From contig USAB01000028.1 in assembly GCA_900552585.1 (NCBI GenBank), positions 1 to 21,763 of the forward strand: 21,763 nt of DNA. The letters run 5' to 3'. The notes beneath the pieces are model-generated. The model was not told the DNA's origin and made no database searches. It saw nothing but the letters and a program-made list of their open reading frames with translations. A program made the position numbers and the translations under genes. Below, piece by piece: positions 7,318 to 14,122 of the stretch. Numbering within the stretch: position 1 is the first letter of the stretch; the number at the start of each line of letters is the position of its first letter. Origin of the DNA: an uncultured Coriobacteriaceae bacterium (GTDB taxonomy: Bacteria; Actinomycetota; Coriobacteriia; Coriobacteriales; Eggerthellaceae).

Positions 7318-7346
7318 GAGGCGGGCCCCGTGCCCGCCTCTTTTTT
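7318..7346 (+). terminator. Intrinsic terminator of dapL
   Basis: A perfect 9-bp stem GAGGCGGGC / GCCCGCCTC (7318-7326 and 7332-7340) with a 5-base loop is followed directly by six T residues. It lies 31 bases after the dapL stop. This is a textbook rho-independent terminator acting on the plus strand. Confidence 0.93.
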
Positions 7347-7366
7347 ATGTGCGGCGTGCGCGGATG

Positions 7367-8026
7367 CTATGCGGATTGCGCGATGCGGGCCACGGCGCCC
7401 GGTATGTCGGACGCAGCGGTGCATTCCGCATCCGGATGGCACGCGGCCAGCACGCTGCGGGGGAACATGCCCCAGAGCGCGGCGATGGTCTGCGCGCCGG
7501 CCGCGTTGCCGGATTCCAGGTCGTACGGGCTGTCCCCGATGTAGATGCACTGCTCGGGCGGAAATCCCAGCTGCCGCGCGCCCGCAAGCACGGGTCCCGG
7601 CGCCGGCTTGTACGTGTCGCAATCCTCCTTGCCCACCAAACAGGAGAAATACGGCGCGATACCCGTGATGTCCAAGCCGCGGGCGCAGAGCCGGTGGCGC
7701 TTCGACGTCACAACGCCCAGCGCGTAGCCGGCGCTTGCCAGCTGCTGCAAGGCGTCCTTGATGCCGGGGAACAGGGATACCGCGGCATCGTGGTGCGCAT
7801 GGTTGAACGCCTGGTAAGCATCCCACAGGCGCTGCCGAACAACGGGGTCGGAATCGAAATCCGCGATCTGCGTGACCAGCGGCTGCCCGACCTTCTCCAT
7901 GACCACGGCTTCCGGGAGCTCGTGGCCCAGCACGGTGCGCGTTGCATAGCGGAAACTGTCCAAGATCAGCTGATAGGTATCCACCAGCGTGCCGTCGTTA
8001 TCGAACAATATCGCCTTCACGGTCAT
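7367..8026 (-). CDS. HAD-family phosphatase (phosphoglycolate phosphatase/PpaX-like)
   Basis: Haloacid dehalogenase-superfamily hydrolase, subfamily IA, of 219 residues. All four motifs are present: FDNDGTLVDT with Asp9 (nucleophile) and Asp11; VVTSK near 105 (Thr107/Ser108); Lys140 in TYKPAPGPVL; and IGDSPYDLESGNAAG with Asp165 and Asp169. The alpha-helical cap (residues about 15-80) places it among phosphoglycolate phosphatases, PpaX-type pyrophosphatases and beta-phosphoglucomutases. The exact substrate cannot be read from sequence, and the neighbours do not help. The ATG at 8026 has GGAAGG eight bases upstream. It runs toward dapL and away from the thiamine operon. A minus-strand TATGAT (8062-8067) may be its -10 element. 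Confidence 0.9.
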   Translation of the reverse strand: MTVKAILFDNDGTLVDTYQLILDSFRYATRTVLGHELPEAVVMEKVGQPLVTQIADFDSDPVVRQRLWDAYQAFNHAHHDAAVSLFPGIKDALQQLASAGYALGVVTSKRHRLCARGLDITGIAPYFSCLVGKEDCDTYKPAPGPVLAGARQLGFPPEQCIYIGDSPYDLESGNAAGAQTIAALWGMFPRSVLAACHPDAECTAASDIPGAVARIAQSA

Positions 8027-8123
8027 AGTCTGCGCCTTCCTTGCTATTTACCTGTCCCGCTATCATAGGGTATCCGCGCGGGCCCTTCGCTGAGGCATTC
8101 GCGGATACGACCGTCGGCGGGGG

Positions 8124-8152
8124 TTTATCGCTGCCGCGAAGTGGGATACCAT
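8124..8152 (+). promoter_or_regulatory. Promoter of the thiamine operon
   Basis: TTTATC (8124-8129) and TACCAT (8147-8152) are separated by exactly 17 bases. They place a transcription start near 8159, just before the TPP aptamer. The -35 hexamer is poor; the position is the main support. Confidence 0.45.
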
Positions 8153-8169
8153 AGCCCTAGATTGAGGTG

Positions 8170-8268
8170 CGATGCAGGGGTACCGCCGGGCACAATGGCC
8201 GGGTGCGTTGAGAAGGCGTTTTCGCCTACCCTTTGAACCTGTCAGTTAACACTGGTGTAGGGAGCATA
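8170..8268 (+). ncRNA. TPP riboswitch (THI element)
   Basis: The aptamer shows the diagnostic blocks in order: GCAGGGGTACC at 8174; TGAGA at 8219, as in the canonical CTGAGA; ACCCTTTGAACCTG at 8228, an exact THI-box core; and GGTGTAGGGAGC at 8254. The outer P1 helix is ATGC (8172-8175) with GCAT (8264-8267). The P3 arm is extended (GCCGGGCACAATGGCCGGG). Thiamine diphosphate binding would favour the terminator that follows, lowering thiM-operon expression when the cofactor is plentiful. The call rests on established THI-element conservation plus the thiM-thiE genes downstream. Confidence 0.95.
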
Positions 8269-8280
8269 CCTTTGCATGCG

Positions 8281-8319
8281 AAGGCGTCTTCCCACTTTCG
8301 GGGAGGCGCCTTGTTTTTT
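8281..8319 (+). terminator. Riboswitch-controlled intrinsic terminator before thiM
   Basis: AAGGCGTCTTCCC (8281-8293) pairs with GGGGAGGCGCCTT (8300-8312), giving about 13 bp with two G-U pairs and a 6-base loop, followed by GTTTTTT. It lies between the TPP aptamer and the thiM ribosome-binding site, so it is the expression platform of the riboswitch, acting at transcription. Confidence 0.9.
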
Positions 8320-8335
8320 ACTAGAAGGGGAAACC

Positions 8336-9181
8336 ATGGCGCAGAAAACGGAGATACAGGAACGCATCAGGCAGGCGGTCAAGGCGGTGAAGCGCGACAA
8401 CCCCATGGCGGGCTCCATCACGAACAACGTGACCATCGACTTCGTGGCGAATGCACAGCTGGCCGTGGGCGGTTCGGCTGCCATGGTCTATCTGCCGGAC
8501 GAGGCGGAGGCACTGGTTGCGGGCGGCAATGCCGTGTATGCGAACGTGGGCACGCTGGTGCCGGTGCTGGGCGAGAGCATTCCCGCACTTGCCCGCGCGG
8601 CGCATGAGGCCGGCAAGACGCTCGTGCTGGACCCGGTGGCGCTGGGCATCGGGGCGCTGCGCACGCAGATTGTCTTGCAGCTGAAGCAGTACAAGCCCGC
8701 CGTCATCCGCGGCAACGCCTCTGAAATCATCGCCGTGGCGAACCTGTGGGATCTGACGGGCACCGCCGACGAAGCTTCCCGCGTGCGCGGCGTGGATTCG
8801 ACGGATACCGTGGATGCCGCCGAGGATGCGGCGGTTGCCATCGCCTGCTTCACGGGCGGTGCCGTGGCAGTGTCCGGCGAAACGGATATGGTGACGGACG
8901 GCACCGTCATCGCGCATTCGCATGGAGGATCGGAGCTGATGACGTGCGTGACGGGTTCCGGCTGCTCGCTGGGCGGCGTCATGGCCGTTTACACCACAGA
9001 GACGGATCCGTTCACGGCGGCGCTGACGGGCGTCCAGGTCTACAATCTGGCAGGCGCCCGCGCGGCCCGGAAGGCGGACGCGCCCGGCAGCTTCAAGGTG
9101 GCGTTCATCGACGAGCTCTACCGCGCAACGCCGGACGATATCGCGGACAACCCGTTCGAGGTGCAGGAGGTTGCGCGATGA
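8336..9181 (+). CDS. thiM: Hydroxyethylthiazole kinase
   Basis: Phosphorylates 4-methyl-5-(2-hydroxyethyl)thiazole, salvaging the thiazole half of thiamine. It has 281 residues. The N-terminus has SITNNVTIDFVANAQLAVGG, like the SxxTNxVxxNFxAN block of ThiM. Next come LVLDPVALGIG and VIRGNASEIIAVA (the NxxEI motif), and the active-site loop CVTGSGCSLGGVMA with the conserved Cys that ends the GTGC/GSGC motif. The ATG at 8336 has AAGGGG six bases upstream and directly follows the riboswitch terminator, so TPP should repress it. Its stop overlaps the next start (ATGA). ThiM plus ThiE without ThiC, ThiG or ThiD in the window points to salvage; the pyrimidine half must come from genes elsewhere. 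Confidence 0.96.
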   Translation: MAQKTEIQERIRQAVKAVKRDNPMAGSITNNVTIDFVANAQLAVGGSAAMVYLPDEAEALVAGGNAVYANVGTLVPVLGESIPALARAAHEAGKTLVLDPVALGIGALRTQIVLQLKQYKPAVIRGNASEIIAVANLWDLTGTADEASRVRGVDSTDTVDAAEDAAVAIACFTGGAVAVSGETDMVTDGTVIAHSHGGSELMTCVTGSGCSLGGVMAVYTTETDPFTAALTGVQVYNLAGARAARKADAPGSFKVAFIDELYRATPDDIADNPFEVQEVAR

Positions 9182-9498
9182 ATACGCTCGTAGCGGTTGC
9201 CATCGCGCCGTTCGGCGTGAGCGACGAGCTTGCCCCCGAAGTGGCGCAGGTCGTGAAAGTCATCCGCGATTCGGGTCTGCCGAATCGCACGTACTCCATG
9301 TTCACGGAGATCGAAGGCGAATGGGACGAGGTCATGCAGGTGGTGAAGGACGCCACGTTCGTGCTTGCCGAGAAGGGCATTCGCACGGAAGTGGTGTTGA
9401 AAGCCGACATCCGTCCCGGCCGACGGGATATGATGGACCAGAAGGTGAAGAGCGTGAACGACATCATCGGCGCGCCCGATGATGCGGAGGAGGCATAG
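9178..9498 (+). CDS. Thiamine-binding protein (MTH1187/YkoF-type, COG0011)
   Basis: Small cytoplasmic ferredoxin-like-fold protein of 106 residues, in the family reported to bind thiamine or its pyrimidine precursors (Pfam Thiamine_BP). The pattern MNTLVAVAIAPFG, SMFTEIEGEWDEVMQVVKDA and the closing KADIRPGRRDMMDQKVKSV matches MTH1187-like proteins. The ATG overlaps the thiM stop, and the stop lies one base before the thiE ATG, so translation is probably coupled through all three genes. In other genomes the family is tied to thiamine transport or salvage genes, so its role here is likely sensing, carrying or handing over a thiamine-related ligand. The exact ligand is not known from sequence. 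Confidence 0.9.
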   Translation: MNTLVAVAIAPFGVSDELAPEVAQVVKVIRDSGLPNRTYSMFTEIEGEWDEVMQVVKDATFVLAEKGIRTEVVLKADIRPGRRDMMDQKVKSVNDIIGAPDDAEEA

Positions 9499-9499
9499 C

Positions 9500-10195
9500 A
9501 TGGGTATCCGCGAGAACTTCAGCATCCGGGCATACCTGGTCATCGGCCCGGAGAACACGATGGGGCGCCCGGTGGGGCAGATTGTCTCCCAGGCGCTGCG
9601 GGCAGGGTTCACCTGCGTGCAGGTCCGCTCGAAGGTCAGCTCTGCGCGCGAGCTCATCGATCTGTGCGACGAGGCGGCGGCCGCCATCGCCGCGGAGGGA
9701 AAGAGCGACACCGTGCCGCTGCTGGTGGACGACCGCCTGGACGTGGTGCTGGCGGCCCGTGCGCAGGGCATCAAGGTCGACGGCGTGCATGTGGGGCAGT
9801 CCGACATTCCCGTGGACGTATGCCGCGAGTACCTGGGACCGGACGGCATCGTGGGGCTGTCCGCCCGCGCGCACGAGATGCTGGAATACGTGAAGACGGC
9901 GGACGTCGTAGCGGATGCCGACTACTTCGGCGTGGGACCGCTGCATGAGACGGCCACGAAGCCCGATTGCGGCATGGACGACGATGGCAGCATCGTGGTG
10001 CGTACACTGGAGGATATCGAGGAGCTGGCCCGCGTGAGCCCGCTGCCCATCGTCGTGGGCGGCGGCGTAAAGGTGGCCGACGTGCCGGCGCTTTCGCGCA
10101 CGGGTGCCGACGGCTTCTTCGTGGTGTCCGCGGTCTGCGGCGCCGCCAATCCGGAAGACGCCGCACGCGAATTGGTGGAGGCGTGGGAAGGTTAG
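9500..10195 (+). CDS. thiE: Thiamine phosphate synthase
   Basis: Condenses HMP-pyrophosphate with thiazole phosphate (made by ThiM) to thiamine phosphate. A TIM-barrel protein of 231 residues, near the family norm of 210-225. Landmarks are TCVQVRSKVSSARELI (residue 38, corresponding to the usual QLREK segment, with Ser replacing the Glu), LLVDDRLDVVLAA (75), DGVHVGQSDIP (94), FGVGPLHETATKPD (143, pyrophosphate binding; many homologues have GPIFxTxTK) and the phosphate-binding loops VVGGGVKVADVPAL and GADGFFVVSA. The ATG at 9500 has GGAGGAGG seven bases upstream; an in-frame ATG at 9479 inside the previous gene is less likely. The next gene begins three bases after its stop. Confidence 0.95.
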   Translation: MGIRENFSIRAYLVIGPENTMGRPVGQIVSQALRAGFTCVQVRSKVSSARELIDLCDEAAAAIAAEGKSDTVPLLVDDRLDVVLAARAQGIKVDGVHVGQSDIPVDVCREYLGPDGIVGLSARAHEMLEYVKTADVVADADYFGVGPLHETATKPDCGMDDDGSIVVRTLEDIEELARVSPLPIVVGGGVKVADVPALSRTGADGFFVVSAVCGAANPEDAARELVEAWEG

Positions 10196-10198
10196 CGA

Positions 10199-11449
10199 AT
10201 GAGCCCCGTTCAAGATGCCGTTCAGATCTGGCAGAAGCTGGAAAGCGATAAGCTCCACGTGCTCATGCATCGGTGCGTCCGCGTGCGCAACCGCAACGTC
10301 ACGTGTCGCAAATGCGTCGATGCATGCCCGGTGGAGTGCATCACCGTAGAGGGAAACAGCCTGGCCGTGGACCCGTTCGCCTGCATCGGCTGCGGTACGT
10401 GTGCCACGGCATGCCCCGTCGGCGCGCTCCTGCCGCTGAAGCCCGCCGACCGCCAGCTGGAGGACCTGATGGTGAATTCGCTGGACCTGAACGACGGCAC
10501 GGCCGTCATTGCCTGCCGCGAGATGGCGGATAAGGCGCGCGGGCGCATCGACCCGGGCAAGGTGGCGCGCGTGGAATGCTTGAGCCGCGTGGATGAGAGC
10601 CTGCTGGCAAGCCTTGCCGGCCTGGATGCGCAGCGCGTGATGCTGGTATGCGGCGATTGCGACTCATGCGAGCTTTCCCGAGCCGGGCAGGTGGCGCTGG
10701 ACGTGGTGCTCACGATGCGCGACATCCTGACGCTGTGGAACAGCCCCATGACGGTGGAGGTGCACCAGCGGTTTCCGTCGTTCGTGCGCTTCCAGGCGGG
10801 GTATGACGAAGGTCGCCGCGACCTGATGCGCGACGCCCGCGATGCCGCATTCGATGTGGCCGCCGGAACGGCAGATTACGAGATCAAGAACGCGTTGCAG
10901 AGCGACGAGGAGCAGGGATTCTCGTTCGCCATGCTGCGTTCTGCGAACGGGCGCAACCTGCCGCAGTTCATGCCGCATCGCCGCGAGCGGCTGCATGAGG
11001 CGCTGGATTACCTGGGAACGCCGCGCGATGAAATCCTGACGTCGCGCCTGTGGGGCCATGCGGAGCTTGACCCCGAGGCATGCGATGGCTGCGGCATGTG
11101 CGAGATGTTCTGCCCTACGGGCGCCATACGCCTGGTATACGACGACGAGGACGCCGAGGGGCCCCGCACGCGCTCGTCTCGCGCGCATGTCCAGGCGGTG
11201 GATGTTTTCCCGCGGCAATGCCTGCAGTGCCGCACGTGCGAGGATATCTGCCCGAGGCGCGCAATCCGCATCGACCCGCAGGTGTTCGCAAGCGACATCG
11301 CATCCGGCGTCGGCGAGCGGCTGCTCATCGGCAAGGCGTACCGTGATGCGCAGGCGGCGCAGTACGATCAGGACGCAGCGGATGAAGGGGCGACGCCCGA
11401 TGCGCCTGCAGCGCCCGATCACGTCGGCTCCGGTGCGCCCGAAGCCTGA
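10199..11449 (+). CDS. Polyferredoxin with paired 4Fe-4S domains at both ends
   Basis: An iron-sulfur protein of 416 residues. The N-terminal pair is C36-x2-C39-x3-C43-P with C47 and an upstream C26, then C62-x2-C65-x2-C68-x3-C72-P. The C-terminal pair is C295-x2-C298-x2-C301-x3-C305-P and C341-x2-C344-x2-C347-x3-C351-P. The first site is irregular: Asn33 sits where the leading Cys is usual. The middle (residues 80-285) holds VMLVCGDCDSC with Cys151, 154 and 157, plus Cys106 and Cys127. No membrane helix, Tat signal or flavin motif is seen, so it is probably a soluble electron carrier or complex subunit. It starts three bases after thiE and so is likely under the TPP riboswitch. I cannot name its partner. 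Confidence 0.85.
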   Translation: MSPVQDAVQIWQKLESDKLHVLMHRCVRVRNRNVTCRKCVDACPVECITVEGNSLAVDPFACIGCGTCATACPVGALLPLKPADRQLEDLMVNSLDLNDGTAVIACREMADKARGRIDPGKVARVECLSRVDESLLASLAGLDAQRVMLVCGDCDSCELSRAGQVALDVVLTMRDILTLWNSPMTVEVHQRFPSFVRFQAGYDEGRRDLMRDARDAAFDVAAGTADYEIKNALQSDEEQGFSFAMLRSANGRNLPQFMPHRRERLHEALDYLGTPRDEILTSRLWGHAELDPEACDGCGMCEMFCPTGAIRLVYDDEDAEGPRTRSSRAHVQAVDVFPRQCLQCRTCEDICPRRAIRIDPQVFASDIASGVGERLLIGKAYRDAQAAQYDQDAADEGATPDAPAAPDHVGSGAPEA

Positions 11450-11564
11450 GTGCGTGGTTTTCCCGCTGCTACCGAGGTGGCGGGCTGCAGGGTGCGCCTG
11501 CGGGAGGTTGCGAAACCGTCATAGCGTCTTCTCATACGTGAGGTACAGTACAGGAAAGAGAAAG

Positions 11565-11594
11565 GCAGCGCCGGTCCATGCGGGTCGGCGCTGC
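11565..11594 (+). other. Hairpin in the leader of the alpha/beta hydrolase gene
   Basis: A perfect 9-bp inverted repeat GCAGCGCCG / CGGCGCTGC (11565-11573 and 11586-11594) with a 12-base loop lies 33 bases before the hydrolase start. No T-tract follows. It could be a weak terminator for the thiamine operon, a leader structure or a protein-binding dyad. Confidence 0.35.
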
Positions 11595-11627
11595 ACACCG
11601 TACCCGTGTTGAGAGAACAGAGTCTGC

Positions 11628-12689
11628 ATGGAATCCGTGACCTACCATTCCGATACCACCTGGCCGCAGTTCCAGGAATACCTTCCCGAAGAGAATCGGC
11701 TGACGCCGCAGGCCATGCCGGACGAATACTACCTGCATACGTATGGCGGATGGGAGATCCATGTGGACCGCTATCGTCCGCAGGTGTTCGCTGCGGCGGA
11801 TGCGGTGGATGACGGGGATTCCCGGGCGAGCGATGTCGCACCGGAGGAGCCGGCCGCCGGGCGGGCGCTTGCGGTCGATGCCGAGCCGAAGGGCCGCGTC
11901 GTCATCTTCCATGGCACGGGAGGCAACGGGCGCCTGATGTCGTTCATCGCCGTCCCGCTGGCGCGGGCGGGATACGAGGTGGTATGCCCCGACCTGCCGC
12001 TGTACGGGCTGACGCGCTACACCGGCGACATCCTGTACCGCGACTGGGTCGATGTGGGGGAGACCGTCGTGCAACATTTCGCGGACGACCATATCCCGCT
12101 GTTCGTCCTGGGGCTTTCAGCCGGCGGCATGCTTGCCTACCAGGTAGCGGACCGCTGCAACCGCACAGCGGCCGAAGAGGGGCGGGAGGTCGCTGTCGAC
12201 GGCATCATGGTCACGTGCCTGCTTGATCAGCGCGACGACAAAGTCACGCGGTCCACGGCGGCGAACCCGCTGATGGGCATCATGGCGAAGCCGGCGCTGG
12301 AGGGCCTGACGCCCGAATTGGGATCGCTGCCCGTTCCCATGATGTTCATGGGCAATACCCGCGCCGTGGCGAACGACCGCAACCTGGCGCGGCTGCTGAT
12401 GACGGATGCGAAGTCGTGCGGCGCCCTGGTGCCGCTCGTATTCATGAAGTCCCTGCTAGAGCCGGAGCTGGAGACGGAGCCCGAGGACTTCCGCACCACC
12501 CCGGTCATGGTGGCGCATCCGACGCGCGACCGATGGACGCGCCCGGGCCTGACGAAGCGCTTCTACAACCGCTTGGCATGCCCGAAGATGTGGATCGATC
12601 TTGAGGGCGCGGGCCATCTGCCCGTGGAGCCGCTCGGCTTGGCGGAGCTCGAGACGGCCTGCCTCACGTTCATGGAGTGCTATCGCTAG
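11628..12689 (+). CDS. Alpha/beta-hydrolase-fold enzyme
   Basis: Probable serine esterase or lipase-like hydrolase of 353 residues, substrate unknown. The core begins near residue 90 with RVVIFHGTGGNG (the HGxGG oxyanion loop). The nucleophile elbow LGLSAGGMLAY follows with Ser164. Near the C-terminus come MVAHPTRDRW, which may hold the acidic residue, and LEGAGHLPVEP with the expected catalytic His. The first 90 residues, including an Ala/Glu/Asp-rich stretch (about 54-85), precede the usual fold and may be a cap or linker. No signal peptide is seen. The ATG at 11628 has GAGAGAA about 11 bases upstream, a modest ribosome-binding site. It leads a same-strand run of three genes ending at 13910. 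A 178-base gap separates it from the polyferredoxin, so it may have its own promoter. Confidence 0.85.
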   Translation: MESVTYHSDTTWPQFQEYLPEENRLTPQAMPDEYYLHTYGGWEIHVDRYRPQVFAAADAVDDGDSRASDVAPEEPAAGRALAVDAEPKGRVVIFHGTGGNGRLMSFIAVPLARAGYEVVCPDLPLYGLTRYTGDILYRDWVDVGETVVQHFADDHIPLFVLGLSAGGMLAYQVADRCNRTAAEEGREVAVDGIMVTCLLDQRDDKVTRSTAANPLMGIMAKPALEGLTPELGSLPVPMMFMGNTRAVANDRNLARLLMTDAKSCGALVPLVFMKSLLEPELETEPEDFRTTPVMVAHPTRDRWTRPGLTKRFYNRLACPKMWIDLEGAGHLPVEPLGLAELETACLTFMECYR

Positions 12690-12773
12690 CGCGGATGCGG
12701 CGGGGGCGACGTGCAGGGGCGCACGTCGGCAGAGTGACGGAAAATACCGCAGAAGAGAGAGGATGTCTGCCAT

Positions 12774-13223
12774 ATGACGCCACAGGAGAAGGAAGCGCGC
12801 GTGGCCAGTGCTCTGGAGATGCATGCGAAGGGCTACAACTGCGCACAGTGCGTGGCATGCGCGCTTGCGGATTTGACGGCCGTGGACCGCAACATGCTGT
12901 TTCGCCTGATGGAGGGTTTCGGCGGCGGCATGGGAGGCTTCTCGGAGACGTGCGGTGCGCTGTCGGGCGGCGTGGCGGTCATCGGATACCGCAATAGCGT
13001 CGGCCAGGAGAACCCGAAGACGAAGGGCTCCACGTACAAGCTGACGCGGTCGCTGGTCTCTGAGTTTCGCGATGCAAACGGCAGCACGCTGTGTCCCGAC
13101 CTGAAGGGCCTGCGTGGCAATCCGCCGATGCGTTCGTGCGACGGCTGCATCGAGGACGGCGTGCGCATGACGCTGGATGTGCTGGAGGCGGCGAAGGAAG
13201 CCGGCCTGCCGGCGGGGGTATAG
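12774..13223 (+). CDS. C_GCAxxG_C_C family putative redox protein
   Basis: Small cysteine-rich protein of 149 residues matching the C_GCAxxG_C_C family, common in anaerobes and thought to bind a redox cofactor or metal; its reaction is not established. Seen: YNCAQCVAC with Cys23, 26 and 29; GFGGGMGGFSETCGALSGG with Cys60 in the CGAxxG signature; Cys107; and a CDGC pair (Cys122 and Cys125). No signal peptide or membrane helix is visible, so it is cytoplasmic. The ATG at 12774 has AGAGGA about ten bases upstream. It lies 84 bases after the hydrolase and six bases before the Nudix gene, so at least the last two are probably co-transcribed. Confidence 0.88.
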   Translation: MTPQEKEARVASALEMHAKGYNCAQCVACALADLTAVDRNMLFRLMEGFGGGMGGFSETCGALSGGVAVIGYRNSVGQENPKTKGSTYKLTRSLVSEFRDANGSTLCPDLKGLRGNPPMRSCDGCIEDGVRMTLDVLEAAKEAGLPAGV

Positions 13224-13229
13224 CCGCCC

Positions 13230-13910
13230 ATGGCGCTTGACGGAGAGGCCATACGCCGGATGGTGCAGCGGGGTCAGGAGGAAGTGCGTGCCGAACGGGC
13301 CGCGCGCTTGGCCGCGCATCCCGGCGCGGCAGTGTTCATCCCGCTCCTGCCGCGCGAAGATGGCGACTACGACATCTTGTTCGAGGTGCGTGCCCGCCAT
13401 CTGGAGCGCCAGCCGGGAGAGGTCTGCCTGCCTGGAGGCCATGTGGAGCCGGGCGAGGACGGTATCCGGGCGGCCGTGCGCGAAACGTGCGAGGAGCTGC
13501 TGGTTGCTGCCGACCAGATTCGCGTGCTGGGCGCGCTGGATTCCGACCGCGGGCCGAAGGACCTGTCGCTGCAGGTGTGCTATGGCGTGCTGGACGGCTA
13601 TGCCGGCACGTGGAGCGAAGACGAGGTAACGCGCACGTTCGCGGTGCCGCTGCAATGGTTCCTGGAGCACGAGCCCGTGGTGTACGTCGGAAGGCAGCAG
13701 CCTGTCTTCGGCGACGACTTCCCGTGGGATGCCATTCCTGGCGGTCGCTCGTATCCGTGGCGCACGCCGACGCACGAGGTCACATTCTATTTCGGCACGG
13801 ACCCGCTTATCTGGGGCATGACGGCGCGCGAGGTGCATCGCTTTGTGGATATGCTGCAGCGCGGGGGCTTGGATGCCGGCGAAGCGGCTCTTTTGCACGA
13901 CAGTAACTAA
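13230..13910 (+). CDS. Nudix hydrolase, CoA-pyrophosphatase-like
   Basis: Hydrolyses a nucleoside-diphosphate-linked substrate; the layout resembles CoA pyrophosphatases (NUDT7/NUDT8/YeaB type). It has 226 residues. After VFIPLLPREDGDYDILFEVRA comes EVCLPGGHVEPGED and the Nudix box: Gly70, Glu76, Arg84, Glu85, Glu88 and Glu89. The usual Gly two residues after the EE pair is replaced by Leu91, and the residue after RE is Thr86 where a hydrophobic one is usual. The metal-binding glutamates are intact, so activity is likely. The C-terminal region PWRTPTHEVTFYF and IWGMTAREVHRFV is also typical of the CoA-hydrolase group. The start follows the previous stop by six bases with a weak ribosome-binding site, suggesting translation by reinitiation. 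Confidence 0.88.
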   Translation: MALDGEAIRRMVQRGQEEVRAERAARLAAHPGAAVFIPLLPREDGDYDILFEVRARHLERQPGEVCLPGGHVEPGEDGIRAAVRETCEELLVAADQIRVLGALDSDRGPKDLSLQVCYGVLDGYAGTWSEDEVTRTFAVPLQWFLEHEPVVYVGRQQPVFGDDFPWDAIPGGRSYPWRTPTHEVTFYFGTDPLIWGMTAREVHRFVDMLQRGGLDAGEAALLHDSN

Positions 13911-13980
13911 CGAATGTCGTATCAGCGGTGGCGAACGGCGCGTTACGGACAGCGGACGGATGCTCATCGTTTCGCCTGTG

Positions 13981-14055
13981 CCGTTGAACGGTATCAATCG
14001 CACCGTTAACGTCATTTCCTGCAAGCGGGCATATCCGCCTCGATACAATTAACGG
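13981..14055 (+). promoter_or_regulatory. Repeated CGTTAACG-type sites before the hydroxyacyl-CoA dehydrogenase
   Basis: Three related sites precede the gene: CCGTTGAACGG (13981-13991, perfect 5-bp arms around one base), the palindrome CGTTAACG (14004-14011) and TTAACGG (14049-14055). TACAAT (14044-14049) is a likely -10 box overlapping the last site, although the -35 hexamer is poor. The arrangement resembles an operator cluster around a promoter; the regulator is unknown. Confidence 0.4.
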
Positions 14056-14122
14056 AGAGTTCCGATATGGTCCTGCGCGATGCCGCAGGAAGCGGAATAC
14101 CGGTTCCTAGGAGAGGATGAAC

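Noticed and set aside
9479..9500. Upstream ATG as the thiE start
   Set aside because: It lies inside the preceding gene, lacks a well-placed ribosome-binding site, and adds MMRRRHS without homology; ATG 9500 has GGAGGAGG at seven bases.
12456..14048. Long open frame (530 codons) on the minus strand
   Set aside because: It runs antisense across three recognised genes (hydrolase, C_GCAxxG_C_C and Nudix); the product is low-complexity and has no recognisable domain.
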